NCBI GenBank assembly: GCA_030247855.1
Contig: JAPDRN010000139.1
Coordinates: 1 to 64,000 of the forward strand
Direction of reading: 5' to 3'
DNA length: 64,000 nt
Source of the DNA: Knufia peltigerae
Lineage: Eukaryota; Ascomycota; Eurotiomycetes; Chaetothyriales; Trichomeriaceae
A program made the translations under genes and the position numbers. Of this stretch, positions 23,525 to 34,134 are shown piece by piece; positions within the stretch are counted from its first letter, which is position 1, and each line of letters starts with the position of its first letter. Under the pieces are notes generated by a model. That model saw only the letters and a list, made by a program, of their open reading frames with translations. It searched no databases and was not told the DNA's origin.

Positions 23525-24927
23525 TGGGTTTGGTGGGTAGGTGTGTGTGAGGTATAGTGAGATTGATTATTGGTGGATTGCTTGTGTGTACGGACAGATG
23601 AGATAGATTGTTGCTCTTGTTGCTTTGCTGATACTTGTTGTTGATGTTGAGGATGATGATGATGATGGGAGGGAAGAGGTCCAGATGAATGTTCCTCAAG
23701 GCGCTTCATATACTCTTTGGCAAGCCCCGTCCAAAAACGGAAATGGGCTTCGCCATACGGAGAGCACGATAAGGCTGACCAGTCATCTGCTCGGGCTGCT
23801 GCATGTCTCAATGTTGCAGTAAGAGGTAAATTGTGTACTCACAGGTGTAGCAGCCGGAAGTTCCCGGATGCCTCTTACTGTAACAACGACAACAAACCGA
23901 AAAGGTGAGGCAACGACGGTGGTATGGTAATGCAACTCAGCAAAAGGGATAGGCGCGTTGGGTTGTCGAATTACGAGGTCACACGAAGTTCGCCAAATGC
24001 TTGGGGCTTGGAGGGAAAAAAAGTCTGGGCCTAGATGACGGATTACTCTCACACCACTTGTTGGTTGATCGGTGAGCGTTAATTGTGCCCCGGAACACTG
24101 AGGCAAGGCTGAGGTGTCCACTGAATAAAAAGATACCTGGGTAGCCGTGGCCCACAAAAACCAACAAGTCACGCCATCTACAGAGTACTGTCAGTATAAC
24201 GATCTCGGGCCTCGCCGACCTGGCCACAATTGGGTCATACAGTACAGCACCTGGGTCAGCTGGAGATCCTTGATCCGTTCTTCATGCAGAAGGGAGCCAT
24301 AACCTAGTAATCCAGGGCATTAAGCTTAAGTGATAGGTGGATCATTCTTTTTTCACTCATCACGCATATTCTGGATTCAAGGGCTCAAGGCTCAGCCATC
24401 CTTCCCCGGGTTCTCGTTGGTGCGCAGACTATCTGAGGACCCTTTGGCTTTGAAACTTGTCACTTGATATTGAGACCACCATTACTTTCTTTTTTGCGGT
24501 GATGCGCGTGTGATCGTGTCTCATCTCATGTTTCCTGGGGCTTTGAGAACCCTGGGACGAGTTATACACCGACTGCTGCATGTAAACTGATAGCGACACG
24601 ATTGGTGGTTTGCATATTCTTGGGTTTCACCGACAACTCCTCCCTCACCACATGATAGTCAGATACCATGCTAGGGAATGATCACGGATACCGCTGTGGC
24701 GTTCAGTATGTCATCTTCATTGGGTAAAACTCATGCCGCTTCATTATGATGCTTGATAGCAATAACCCGTTTGTACTGTACAGTGTATGTGGTTAGTTTT
24801 CCCTGACGACCTGATTCCCGAATGACCACCCACTACAAAAACGAAAACCCCGTACAGCCTTGGTGTACAGTTACTTTCTCTCTGCCCGATAACGATGACA
24901 TAGCCCATGGTGATGGTGAGTGAAAAT
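23525..24927. other. upstream region of the repeat protein, with an unplaced repeat-like segment
   Basis: Contains a minus-strand segment at 23757-23689 reading YGEAHFRFWTGLAKEYMKRL, similar to the LAVEYIERRE part of repeat 1 in the downstream gene. It is followed by histidine codons from a GAT microsatellite (23652-23667). A phase-0 splice from GTATCA to an AAAG acceptor inside the next gene would fuse it in frame, but both sites are weak. The rest shows no gene. Confidence 0.4.
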
Positions 24928-25185
24928 TCAACCTCTTAAGATACCACACACTGGTCTTATCACATAGCCTGAAAGAAGTAACCATTCAGCAAAGGCCTTC
25001 GCTCTGTCTTCGATGATGCAGTTGATCGTCCCTGTCTCCTTCTCTTCCGCTTTTATGTGTTGACTTGGCTCGTCGTCCGAGTTGTGGATGATACCGATCG
25101 CCTTTGGTCTTCGCTGCCTGATACGCCTCCGTATGGCGGTCAGATATTCGCTGCTGTAGAAGGGTTTCTCCGTGCTTGTGTACAT
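24928..25185 (-). CDS. hypothetical small protein
   Basis: Weakly supported 85-aa frame with a proper ATG. The composition is coding-like: alternating charged helices (EYLTAIRRRIRQRRPKAIG), an acidic patch (NSDDEPSQHIKAEEKE) and a hydrophobic end (FAEWLLLSGYVIRPVCG). A stop lies three codons upstream in frame and no acceptor falls between it and the ATG, so an upstream exon is unlikely. It could be a genuine short gene, a remnant, or chance. Confidence 0.25.
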   Translation of the reverse strand: MYTSTEKPFYSSEYLTAIRRRIRQRRPKAIGIIHNSDDEPSQHIKAEEKETGTINCIIEDRAKAFAEWLLLSGYVIRPVCGILRG

Positions 25186-25219
25186 GGTCCTTCACCGCCT
25201 GATCTTCACACCTGAGAAT

Positions 25220-25480
25220 TCATTTTGTCTTCCTCGACGCATCGTGACCACCTTGGAGCATGATATGGACATGGAATGCGGTCTCGGGGGCTTTTGTTGA
25301 CCTTCTGTCGGCCCACTCGACGTACTGAATGACGATATCGACGGCCTGCACACGTCTCTCGTCCTCATCCTCGGGCGTGTCAGATGCCGCAGGTGGCAAC
25401 AACCACGCCCCTGACAAAGCGTCGATTTCCAGGTCGGTCTCCGCGTCGAACAAGAGACCCAGCCGACCTCTGTTACCCAT
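25220..25480 (-). CDS. hypothetical small protein
   Basis: Weakly supported 86-aa frame starting at the first ATG of a longer open stretch reaching about 25699. It reads like coding sequence (LLFDAETDLEIDALSGAWLL, then an acidic loop, then VDIVIQYVEWADRR). I could not join it to the small frame at 24928-25185: every donor leaves phase 0 or 1 while the only usable acceptors there need phase 2. The upstream part of the open stretch is basic and may be an intron or UTR. No family was recognised. Confidence 0.25.
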   Translation of the reverse strand: MGNRGRLGLLFDAETDLEIDALSGAWLLPPAASDTPEDEDERRVQAVDIVIQYVEWADRRSTKAPETAFHVHIMLQGGHDASRKTK

Positions 25481-26824
25481 TTGCGCTATCGCCCTGTAGG
25501 TATGTTTGGCTTGTTCGGGGTTTTTTTCTGCCGATGTGCCTTGCGCAATCTGGTATTCCCCGGCGAGGTTGCTTTTATTCGATGCTTTCCTCTCCCCTTG
25601 ACCCTTTTGGCTTCTGGAGCGACGCAGCAGAAGGAGAGGAGGGAAACAGACCGCCCTTTTAGAACCTTGGAAGTATCTTGAACAGGTATTGAATTCCAAC
25701 CTTTCTCAGCCACAATTGATAAGTCACTGGGGAACCATCCAATGGTAAGATGTACCCATTATCTCTCCCGGGCCATCAGTAACCATTCCCGCCATTCAGA
25801 TGGCACCATATTGAAACGCACTCGACTCGGCATCGTTAGTGAATCACGTGGGTCCTCGACTATGCCGGTTTCCTTTGGTATCAGACCACCCTTGCACCAC
25901 CACCGCCCCGGAATCACAGCCACATAAAATTATGTACTCGTACGCTAGACTCTTCTGTAATGTTCGCGATCCGTCGTCCTGGCATCAAATCAAGTCGGTC
26001 TTTGATTCCGAGGATGACGTGCAGGCTTCGGTTTCGAATGGCCAACTACGTACCCGAGATCCGATGTTGATAAATTATTTCGGGCCGCTATGAGTTAACA
26101 TTTATGCTCAATGTTTCATAGGTCAGTTGTGGTCTTGTGAGCGCAGTAAATCTTTGGCTTTGTGCCGAGAAAGCAGGTGTCGACAAGAAACGTCGAGGTC
26201 CTTTTGGATCGCAGGAAGTCCCCTCCGGTTCAATGCTGGCGAATTCGTTCGAGGCAGGTGATGAACGACGCTGAAGCTGTCAATCAGTCGACAGTATTAG
26301 TTTAGCAACACATCTCTCGACGGAGGCTCGTATGCTGGAATAGGAGATGATCAAATCTGTGGAAATTTTTCTTCATTGGATGTCTGTCTGTCTGTCTTCT
26401 GAATATGATGGAAGCAATGCTTGCTCGCATCAGTGAGATTTGTGTGAAGAGACACTCGTTCGCACTTAGCTGAGTCAATCCATTCTACGTGTATATCGTC
26501 CCGTCTTCCGCTCGGCTTCAGCTGTGCAAATCTTTTTGTCTGAGATTTTTTCCAATCCAACTCTTGCTATTTGTGCGTGATCCAAGAGGCTGAGTCGTGG
26601 CTGCCAGTGAAAGTAAAATAGATCCAGAAATGTAACCCAAGGCTGTATTGATGACCCATGTGGTCACGCCCCTACCAGCTGATCCAATATAACATGCTCT
26701 TCATATCACATAATAATGCACATACCATGATGTTCTTGCATACTCTAAATCCAAGTTCGTATCCGTACACATAGTGCATTTTCAACCAACGCCAGTCAAA
26801 TGCAGGACCCAAAAGCCTTCACTT
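25481..26824. other. intergenic, no gene seen
   Basis: About 1.3 kb without a supported gene. Short opposing open frames lack motifs. The part nearest 26824 is AT-rich and probably holds the 3' UTR of the PXMP4-like gene. Confidence 0.5.
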
Positions 26825-27669
26825 TTAGGTGTTGTGGATGAGGAAATTCTTAAAGGAGTCCCAGTAATCAGAGTTGACATAGCTGGTGCTGGGTTAGTAT
26901 GGCCACTGATACATTCATAATCGTCAAAAACTTACATGTACTTCATGCTGCTTCTCAAACTGGGTTGAATGCTTTCGGGTTGCCATCTGAAGATGTACAT
27001 TACAAAAGCCCAACTAAAACTCGCAAACACAGGCCAGGCGTTTCTCTGAACCATGGCCTTCGTCTCGGGTGACAGCCTCTGCGTCCACAGCGTCGGGGTG
27101 GGTGTTGTACTCGTCATGGTGGGCGGTTCGATGCTAAGTCGCGCCAGAGCGAGTATGACCCTGGCGAAAACGTAGATGACTATTTGCTGGTTCACACTGG
27201 AGACGGAAAATGTCAACCTTGGTGCCTCACATTTTTCCCGAGGGGCATAATCTTACCTGCCCTGCTTCGCGCGACCGAAGACGGTGTAACCCCCCAGTAA
27301 ACCGGCAAAAAATGTATCGTATGGTCCTTCTTTTCCAGGGTTTGTCGGATTTAGAAGTCTTAATACCAACATGGCGGATTTGTAGACTGCCGCGAATGTC
27401 GCGAGGTTTTTCGCATGTTGTTTTGTAGCTTTGAAGACTAATCGTACTTTTTCTCGTATGGATCCCGAGCGAAACAAAAAGACCATAACAAGCGCATGCG
27501 GAAATCTGACCTTGGCCCCATATACGGCGCCATTACGAGCGGCTTTGATGATTGCTAGGAGGGGAGCGAGGTCCGGATTCAGGATGATTGATTCAGCGGT
27601 ATCCTATCAGTGTCAGCGTCGTATACACAAAGCAATCTTGGGAGGGAGGTATACTCTGAGCACGTCCAT
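26825..27669 (-). CDS. peroxisomal membrane protein 4 homologue (PXMP4/PMP24)
   Basis: Peroxisomal membrane protein of the Tim17/22/23-related PXMP4 family, 226 aa. Four exons: 27669-27655, 27603-27257, 27196-26936 and 26882-26825. The introns are 51, 60 and 53 nt, all with GT-AG ends, and every junction preserves frame (phases 0, 2, 2). Conserved blocks in order are AARNGAVYGAKVRFPHALVM, FLFRSGSIREKV, the glycine-rich membrane segment AGLLGGYTVFGR, VNQQIVIYVFARVILALARL, and the family signature near the end, IQPSLRSSMKYIYVNSDYW. It finishes in DSFKNFLIHNT. The first exon codes for only five residues (MDVLR). The molecular role of this family is not established; human PXMP4 interacts with PEX19. 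Confidence 0.93.
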
Positions 27670-28572
27670 GACTGCTTAATCAACACTTGACGTTGTTATA
27701 CTAGCTGCTAGATATATTGTGCGATAAATGAAGAGGATTGCAGTCCAAAGCGGATCGATCTGGGGTAGGCGAGGTTGGACTGCGCTTGATGGAATGTTGT
27801 GACAGTGCTCACGTCATGAAGGTGTTGACAGACTGAAGATGAGACAAGCTGGCATGTGAGATGTTCTGATCGGGGGTCAATGCAGGGAAGTTTGTATTGT
27901 ACGCAATGTCAATGGGCAGAATAACAGAGGAAGAGAGAGGCTCGTTAGGCCTCGGCGGAGGAAACGAGAGCGCGACATCATCGGTGCATGTGAACGGCAA
28001 AGCTTGGGGTTTCTCTCCACATTATTTCGGGTTGGCTCGACGTACTTTTCCGTCTTGCCTCGGCTCGTATTTTGAAGTCCTACAATTCTTTGCCCTAACA
28101 AGCCGACGTCTTATGTCGCCGGCACCAGCAGAACTCCATCGTCTCATAAACTTGATCCAACTCCGACCTCCCCCAACAGCTTGGCCATGACCACAACGTA
28201 CTCTCTACATGTTTGATCTTTCCAACCACACGGAGGCGTTCTGAACCGACAGACTTGGGTTCGTTAGCGGTCCTGAGGCCATGCTGCAGTCATGCGTCGT
28301 CACTGCTCTTCTCAACTAGGCTGTGTGACTGCAGATGAAGGGCGCATTGCTTTTACCGTGTGGCGAGGGATGAGATATCGTCCATATCAGCCCCAAAGAA
28401 GAGGCAGTCTTGGGAGGTCCATTGCGCATTCGTAGGACAGACACCAAAGTCAAAATGGTCGGATTTTATGCCCGACAGTCCTGTCTCATGCCCGATCCAG
28501 CCCATCATGCCCTTTTTAGAACTTCTTGCCTATAGTGGTTTTGGAATTAGGAGGGATCAATCCCAAACGCTT
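27670..28572. other. intergenic, no gene seen
   Basis: About 900 nt between two minus-strand genes. It contains the promoter of the PXMP4-like gene and the 3' flank of RPF2. Open frames under 100 codons show no supporting features. Confidence 0.55.
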
Positions 28573-29769
28573 TCATGATAACCGCTGTCGCTTCGGCTTT
28601 TCGTTCTGCTCGCTGTTGCCCATCGCTTCATCTTCGTCCTCACCGATACTGATCTCGTCACCAGACCCTCCCATGCTACTTCTACCATCTGAAAAATCTT
28701 CATCTATCTCCATGCCACCGTCGACCATGTCCTCGTCTTGGCTAACATCATCGTCCTGTGAGCCAGTTCCGTTCATGTCCTCAACGTCCAGGTCTCGTGA
28801 TCGCTTCAGACCCTTCATTTTTCGTGTCTGCAATGTGCTGAGATCCTGCTTGCCAAGATGAACCCGACCAATCTTGTCACCGACCAGATCTGTCTCAATG
28901 TTTTTCTTTGTGCGAGCCTCGTTCGGTCGACGACCATGCTTCATAGCCTCTTTCATCACACCAGGATCGGCTTCACGAAGTCGACCGACTCGAAAATCGA
29001 AACTCGGCCCTATCTGATCGAGTTCCACGCGTGGGATTTTGGCATTGTTTGACCTCACGGTCTTGATCCGATACCATCGAAGGTGGAGCACGGGCTTGTT
29101 GGAGGGATCGTTCAGGTCGGTCGAACCGGTTGAGGTCTCGCTAGCCGCAATCATGAGAAGGTACTGTAGGCCGGCCACATCTACCGAGGAGATCTCTTCG
29201 CCCTGAAACAGATCCAGCATCAGAGACTTCACTGTCCGATAAAGCGCAGCCTGCTCGGATGATGAGGAATCATCCCACTGCGATCCAGAGAAGAGTATCA
29301 TCGGCTTCATCTCAACGCCAATCTGTAGCTTCTGCTCTTTCTCCGGCTGGTCTGGTGGCAGAGTGAGCAGCAGCTCCATCATGTCGAGAAGTTTTCCATC
29401 GTATGTACGGAGCACAGTGATGTTGTTAGGTCTCTTTTTTGAATGCGTCCCAAAGACCACCACACCGCATTCATTCTTGTGTGCCAAAAATTCTAGGGAA
29501 GCAGGGTCTTCGAAGGGGTAGATGTCGCTGTTCTTCTTGTTGAGGAGGACTGAATCGGGTTTCGTCAGAGTGTGGACGGTCTTGAGCACTGAAGCCACAG
29601 GCTGCGGGCACTTGCTGCCATGTAGAAGCAGGACTTTTTTGCGGGATTCAATTTGTTGTGGTTCTCGTGCTTTGACTATACGAGCCGTCCGGGCATTGCG
29701 AGGTTTACTACATTTTGTTAGCGAGCAGGAATCCTTCACTTGTGCGAAACCTTACATTTCTCTTAACAT
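28573..29769 (-). CDS. RPF2: ribosome biogenesis factor RPF2 (Brix domain)
   Basis: Nucleolar assembly factor that, with Rrs1, brings the 5S RNP (5S rRNA, uL18, uL5) into pre-60S particles. Exons 29769-29756 (14 nt, MLRE plus two bases) and 29707-28573 give 382 aa. The 48-nt intron (GTAAGG to ATGTAG, with a GCTAAC branch site) restores the characteristic start MLREIKPRNARTARI, where the basic KPRNAR motif is diagnostic. The Brix fold follows: KVLLLHGSKCPQPVASVLKT, then LTKPDSVLLNKKNSDIYPFE, then VVVFGTHSKKRPNNITVLRT, then IGVEMKPMILFSG and HLRWYRIKTVRSN. The C-terminal extension is basic and then strongly acidic (DDDVSQDEDMVDGGMEIDED). It is slightly longer than yeast Rpf2 because of that tail. 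Confidence 0.96.
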
Positions 29770-30723
29770 TTCGACACTTCTGTTCAGGCGCACTGTTCGG
29801 CCAGCAAATGTAGATGCCGTCCCTGCAATATCAAAAAAAATTGTACCGAGCGCTGTTATCGATAAGCTACTGCGGATCATACCATGCTGCTGTACACCAA
29901 ATTTACTACTACAATGGAACCTTTGCTTTACAGTAGACTCCCAAAAATGATACCTAGGTAGATACAACTATCTTACATAATGTAGGGCACCTATCTCAGT
30001 TACTCACTAACATCCACTCTCCTTCACTCCCCTTCTCAAACCAAGCAGCCAAACCAACAAATAAAAACCCACCAAAAAAACAAAAAGTTTGGAGAGTCGA
30101 AGCCTGGAACTGGCTTCTTCTTTACTTATCCCGACTATGACCATTCGTACCTCTAGAAAGTCTTAACTGCTTGTAGAGATAGTACAGTAGTCATGGAAAC
30201 CTGCTGACTCCCAGTTTATTTAACTAAGCGGGTTTCCAAGGATAAGCCCCCCTCCGAACCATTGGGCCAAAGCCGCGATTCGACGTGGTGAGTCTTTAAT
30301 AGTGGCCATCAAGGCGGACTTTGTTGAAGGAAAATTCACTTGTTAAACATATCAAGGGTATGAATTACTCTGGTGGGTCACTTCGGTGAATGACAAGTCA
30401 GGTAGGTACTTGCTAACATGAGGCATGTTTTCGTGCGATGACTTTCACTTTAAATCTGATTTTGTGTTGCGGCGTCTGGAGGCAGGTCCTCAATAATCAA
30501 CACTGGAACTGCTGAGCACGAAATCAGCCGAGATGAGCGAAACGAAACAGCTTCATGTAAAGTGATGTGCTCGTTCATCCTGGAATGCCATCGAGCAGAA
30601 CCGTAAGTGTCTTCTGTTAATATGGCCATCCTCGTGTCACTAATAACACCGTGCTTCTGATGACGTCTACACGAGCTTAGCGTCAGGATCACTAGTAGAT
30701 GATCTGCCACCAGAGTATGCCGT
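29770..30723. other. intergenic, no gene seen
   Basis: About 950 nt upstream of RPF2 and downstream of the transporter pseudogene. The RPF2-proximal 350 nt are AC- and CT-rich, as expected of a promoter of a highly expressed gene. No gene was found. Confidence 0.55.
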
Positions 30724-31826
30724 TCACAAAGTATAGAGAAAGTCTGGGCTAGAGTAGACATTGTGGTTAGCATCCATCTGGGTGTTTGAAGTTGGCAACA
30801 ATCCCTACCTTTCATCGCCCATCAGTCGGATCTCATAGTCATTCTTCCCCTCAACTAAATAGTCTCTCTTCCCAGCTTTTCTCAGTGCGTTCTCGCGACG
30901 AAGGAAGATATAATGTAACACGGTACCACCGAAGAGGCAAAATCCGAGATACCAGAGTAGTACTGCGTAGCCAGGGATGAAACGAGGCTTGTCCGCGTCT
31001 CGGTAGGCATTACTAACAACAACGCCCTGCAGATTCGACCATCCCATCATCAGGCCAATTGTCACGCCTCGTTTGTACACGCCTTCCGTATTGTTCGCGA
31101 CCCAGGCGATGCCGTTTGGCAGACACGGGTAGATGCCCATTGCCGCTAGAAAAGTGGCAGCATATGTCGCTCTAGCAGAGCAATCGCTAGCAAGGATGGC
31201 GAAGCCAATGACGGCGAGAGGGGAAACTATCATCGTATAGATACCTCGTCGCTTTGTTCGATCTGCTAGGAAGCCAACGGCCACAGTGAGCACCGCTGCC
31301 ACAGCGTATGGCGGGATGGAAAGTAGCTGGGAGGTCGTCGCTTTCCACCCGAGCTCCGCGAGGACTGCAATATTGATTATTGAACAGCAGTAACCTTTCC
31401 ACAAGAGTTCTTACTGCTGGGTAGAAACAAACTAAAAGCATAGAGACCAGCACCCATACCCATACTGAACATAGAGGATGTGTACATCTTCCAGTTGCGA
31501 AGGTTGGCCCAGAAGTACGTCCACTTGAATGTTTCGAGTCCGGCACTGGCTTGCTGGTCCTGCTTCAAGCGGTGATACATCCGAAATCGCTCCTCCGCGG
31601 TTAAGAATGTAGCCTCATCGGGAAAGTCTTGTACCATCCAGAATGAGATGATCCCAATGATAACTGTGGCGATCCCTTCGAGGATAAAGATCCAGGCCCA
31701 TCCAGATTTACCACCAACACCCTGGAGTTTCGAGATACAATATGCGAGTAGGCCACCGAAAGAATCCGCAATGGCTGCAGCGCTGAAGATCAGAGCAGAT
31801 CTCACACCAAACTCGGATCGACGATA

Positions 31827-31829
31827 TCA
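31827..31829 (-). other. premature TGA in the Dal5-type transporter
   Basis: In-frame TGA in exon 4, codon 164. It is flanked by CNFYLSC and YRRSEFGVRSA, where the family has Trp (TGG). Confidence 0.85.
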
Positions 31830-32209
31830 GCAGGAGAGATAGAAATTACACCCTAGAAACAATCAGTAGTGAACTGCAGGAGCGCCAGGCTTTCGTAGAA
31901 CTTACCTGGGAACAGTCCAGCCTCAAAAAGGCCTAGAAACCAGCGCGTTGCTGCAAGGCCGGCGAAGTTGCTAACAAATCCCTGACACACGGTCACAATC
32001 CCCCAGAGAATCATGCTGTGACATACAGTTAGTGGTTGACAGAATCCGCGCGATCGCAAGACCATAGGAGCAACTCACAGGCTCGGAATGTACAAGCTCG
32101 GTCGCAATTTCTTCAGCAGCGCATTGGATGCGGGCTCAAAAACCGAGTAGGAAACGAAGAAAATGGCCAAGCCGGCGTTCCATTGCCCATTTGTCATGTG
32201 CAAGTCCTT

Positions 32210-32212
32210 CTA
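32210..32212 (-). other. premature TAG in the Dal5-type transporter
   Basis: In-frame TAG in exon 2, codon 75. The surrounding residues, NIGNAKIAGL before and KDLHMTNGQW after, are the most conserved part of the family, where Glu is expected. Confidence 0.85.
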
Positions 32213-32526
32213 CAAGCCGGCGATTTTAGCGTTCCCAATATTCGTTCGATCCAAGAACGAAACCAAGTACAAGAGACACAGCCATGGGATGAGCCTGAGG
32301 TCGACCTTCCATAATAGTTGACGTTCCTTTGGCACCCTGGGTCAGCATCGGCTTGAGAGCAGTTGACGGTGAAAGCGATGGGAGGTTTCTGCTTTACCTT
32401 CAGCTTCACCTTCAGCTTCTTCTCCTCAAGGCTGAGACCGGCGTCGGGATCGTCGACGGTAAGAGAGTTGCTAGCTTTGCCGCCAGGGCCGGTTGCTTCG
32501 ATTTGGACTTCTGAATCCTTCTCCAT

Positions 32527-34134
32527 TCTGGGCTTTTGGGCGAGTTTACCAGTGCTAATGCTCGAATACTGCGGTGGTCGAGGTGCCGACCAGGAATCCA
32601 GTTCCACGTATACTTAGGCTTCTTTTTATTTCCCCCACAGGTGCGTATGCCACCCGTGGTCCTCCGACTGTCGTTGCACCCCGTGGGGTGGATGCTTCAG
32701 CATCTAGTGATCTCGAGCCTTCACGGCTGAGGCGATTAGAACGAAGGGCGGATTGGAGAGCGGCAAGCGGTCGACGCGCTAAAAGCAGACTTAGCCCGCG
32801 TGGATGTTCGCGCGAATCACAAGCCATAGGACCATCGCAAAGACAAGTCTTGCGGAGCACGGAGAATGCTCCGTTCTTCACAGAGGAGTCTCGCAAAAAA
32901 TCCATCGTTCAGCGTTGTAGGCATGGCGGGAATCTGGATCCGTAGCGGAGGGCGGCGACGCTGCTCCGCACTCATAGGAAGAGAGACTGGTGCAGGGGCT
33001 GAAAATAAGATGTGGTAGTGACGGTATCTCAGGCCTTTGCTGGGTCTGGGCCTTTTGTCCAACCTTTTCCAGCGACGCCATGTAGCACAAGGCTCGAAAC
33101 TGCCACGGTGCTCGATCTGTACATTTAGCTAGAGAAGCATATTGAAGACCTCCTTGGGAGCTGACTATCAACTCGTCGCTAGAATGGTCTGAAGAATTTT
33201 GCAATTTTGGTCAAGCGTCGAATGAGCTCATGCCCACTGGGCTTCTAGGTAATGCAATTGTACCTTAGTGAGAAATCTACTCGATTACTCGTATCCGTGG
33301 GCGGTGAGGGATTGTGAAGGCTCTTCGGGCTGCCTGAACAACGAGGTGATATTGGGAGACAGGCCCCGTAGGCCACCGTATTTCGGCTTAGAGAGGCTAA
33401 CTGGGTGAGTCTCCTTTGAGTAGGGTGTTCTTTTTGGGTCTATAGCGACTATTCCTTCTCGCTCTATCAGGGTCGCTTCGTGGCTAGTGAAGGCTGATTC
33501 CCTCGAGCTTTCTATGCCAAAGCAGTCAATTCGCTCTTGAAGGCGTAGAGAACGGGGAGTCAAGTTATTTGAAGTAGGCACGAGTACGAAGGTCCGGTAC
33601 CGAGTAAAGATCAAAGACGTTCCCAAAAGTCCGTATGAGTGCCTCCATCACATGCGATGGCTAAACAACGGAACGACGAGGCTGCCTACTACTCAAGCCT
33701 CGCCAGCCTCGCGACACCAGAAGACCCACGAGAAATATATCAAGTCACTACCAATCGGATCAGTGACTTTTTACTTCACAATCACCAAGGCCCGAGGTGA
33801 GGACTCAGGCCAAGACCTCGTGGCTATGTGGTGGGTGGTCGTTGGTCTGGCGAGCAAGGAACAATACAACACCAAAAAGACTCGGGTTCAATTGCCAGTC
33901 CCCCAACAATGGCCCCTTTTCTTCAGCCCCGCTTGCCTTAAACTTTAACCAATCACGCTTCATTTCCACTCCTTTTTTGTCTCTCTGCTTTGGGGAAAAG
34001 TAAAGGTAAAGAAAACAAAAAACGGAGATTCTTCTGATTGATGTACTATATGTTCTCTATGATGTTAAGATAGATCACTCTAGGTTTCTAAACGTCCTTA
34101 TATGCCAGCGCCCTCCTGTACCGGAATAGAATAG
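32527..34134. other. intergenic within the decaying locus
   Basis: About 1.6 kb between two transporter genes. A plus-strand frame from the ATG at 33655 reads 47 codons (MAKQRNDEAAYYSSLASLAT onward) and ends at a possible GTGAGG donor, which might be a relic first exon. A minus-strand frame at 33285-33626 also looks mildly coding-like. Neither could be extended or recognised. Confidence 0.4.

Larger units (their letters stand above)
30724..32526 (-). pseudogene. Dal5-type MFS transporter with two nonsense codons
   Basis: Anion:cation symporter (allantoate permease, Dal5) family of the major facilitator superfamily, 494 codons. Six exons: 32526-32398, 32305-32079, 32015-31906, 31852-31415, 31364-30809 and 30748-30724. 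All splice sites are canonical and all phases match. Conserved blocks include FLDRTNIGNAKIAGL, MILWGIVTVCQGFVSNFAGL, RWFLGLFEAGLFPGCNFYLSC, SAAAIADSFGGLLAY, GWAWIFILEGIATVIIG and the family end SPDFLYTL. Two codons are stops. TAG at 32212-32210 (codon 75) replaces the Glu expected in AGL-E-KDLHM. TGA at 31829-31827 (codon 164) replaces the Trp expected in LSC-W-YRRSE. Truncation before most membrane helices would abolish transport. Splice sites and frame are otherwise intact, so inactivation looks recent. Sequencing error or stop readthrough are alternatives. Confidence 0.88.

Noticed and set aside
23395..23811. 138-codon frame with a histidine run
   Set aside because: Only the first 40 codons resemble the repeat protein; the rest runs antisense-like through the leader and repeat gene in the wrong frame. 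Kept only as a note on a degenerate repeat.
25220..25699. Joining the two small minus-strand frames at 24.9-25.7 kb into one spliced gene
   Set aside because: All candidate donors leave phase 0 or 1 and the downstream frame has a stop just before its ATG that needs a phase-2 acceptor, so no in-frame join exists.
33881..33905. GGGTTCAATTGCC, resembling a tRNA B box
   Set aside because: No matching A box or cloverleaf upstream.
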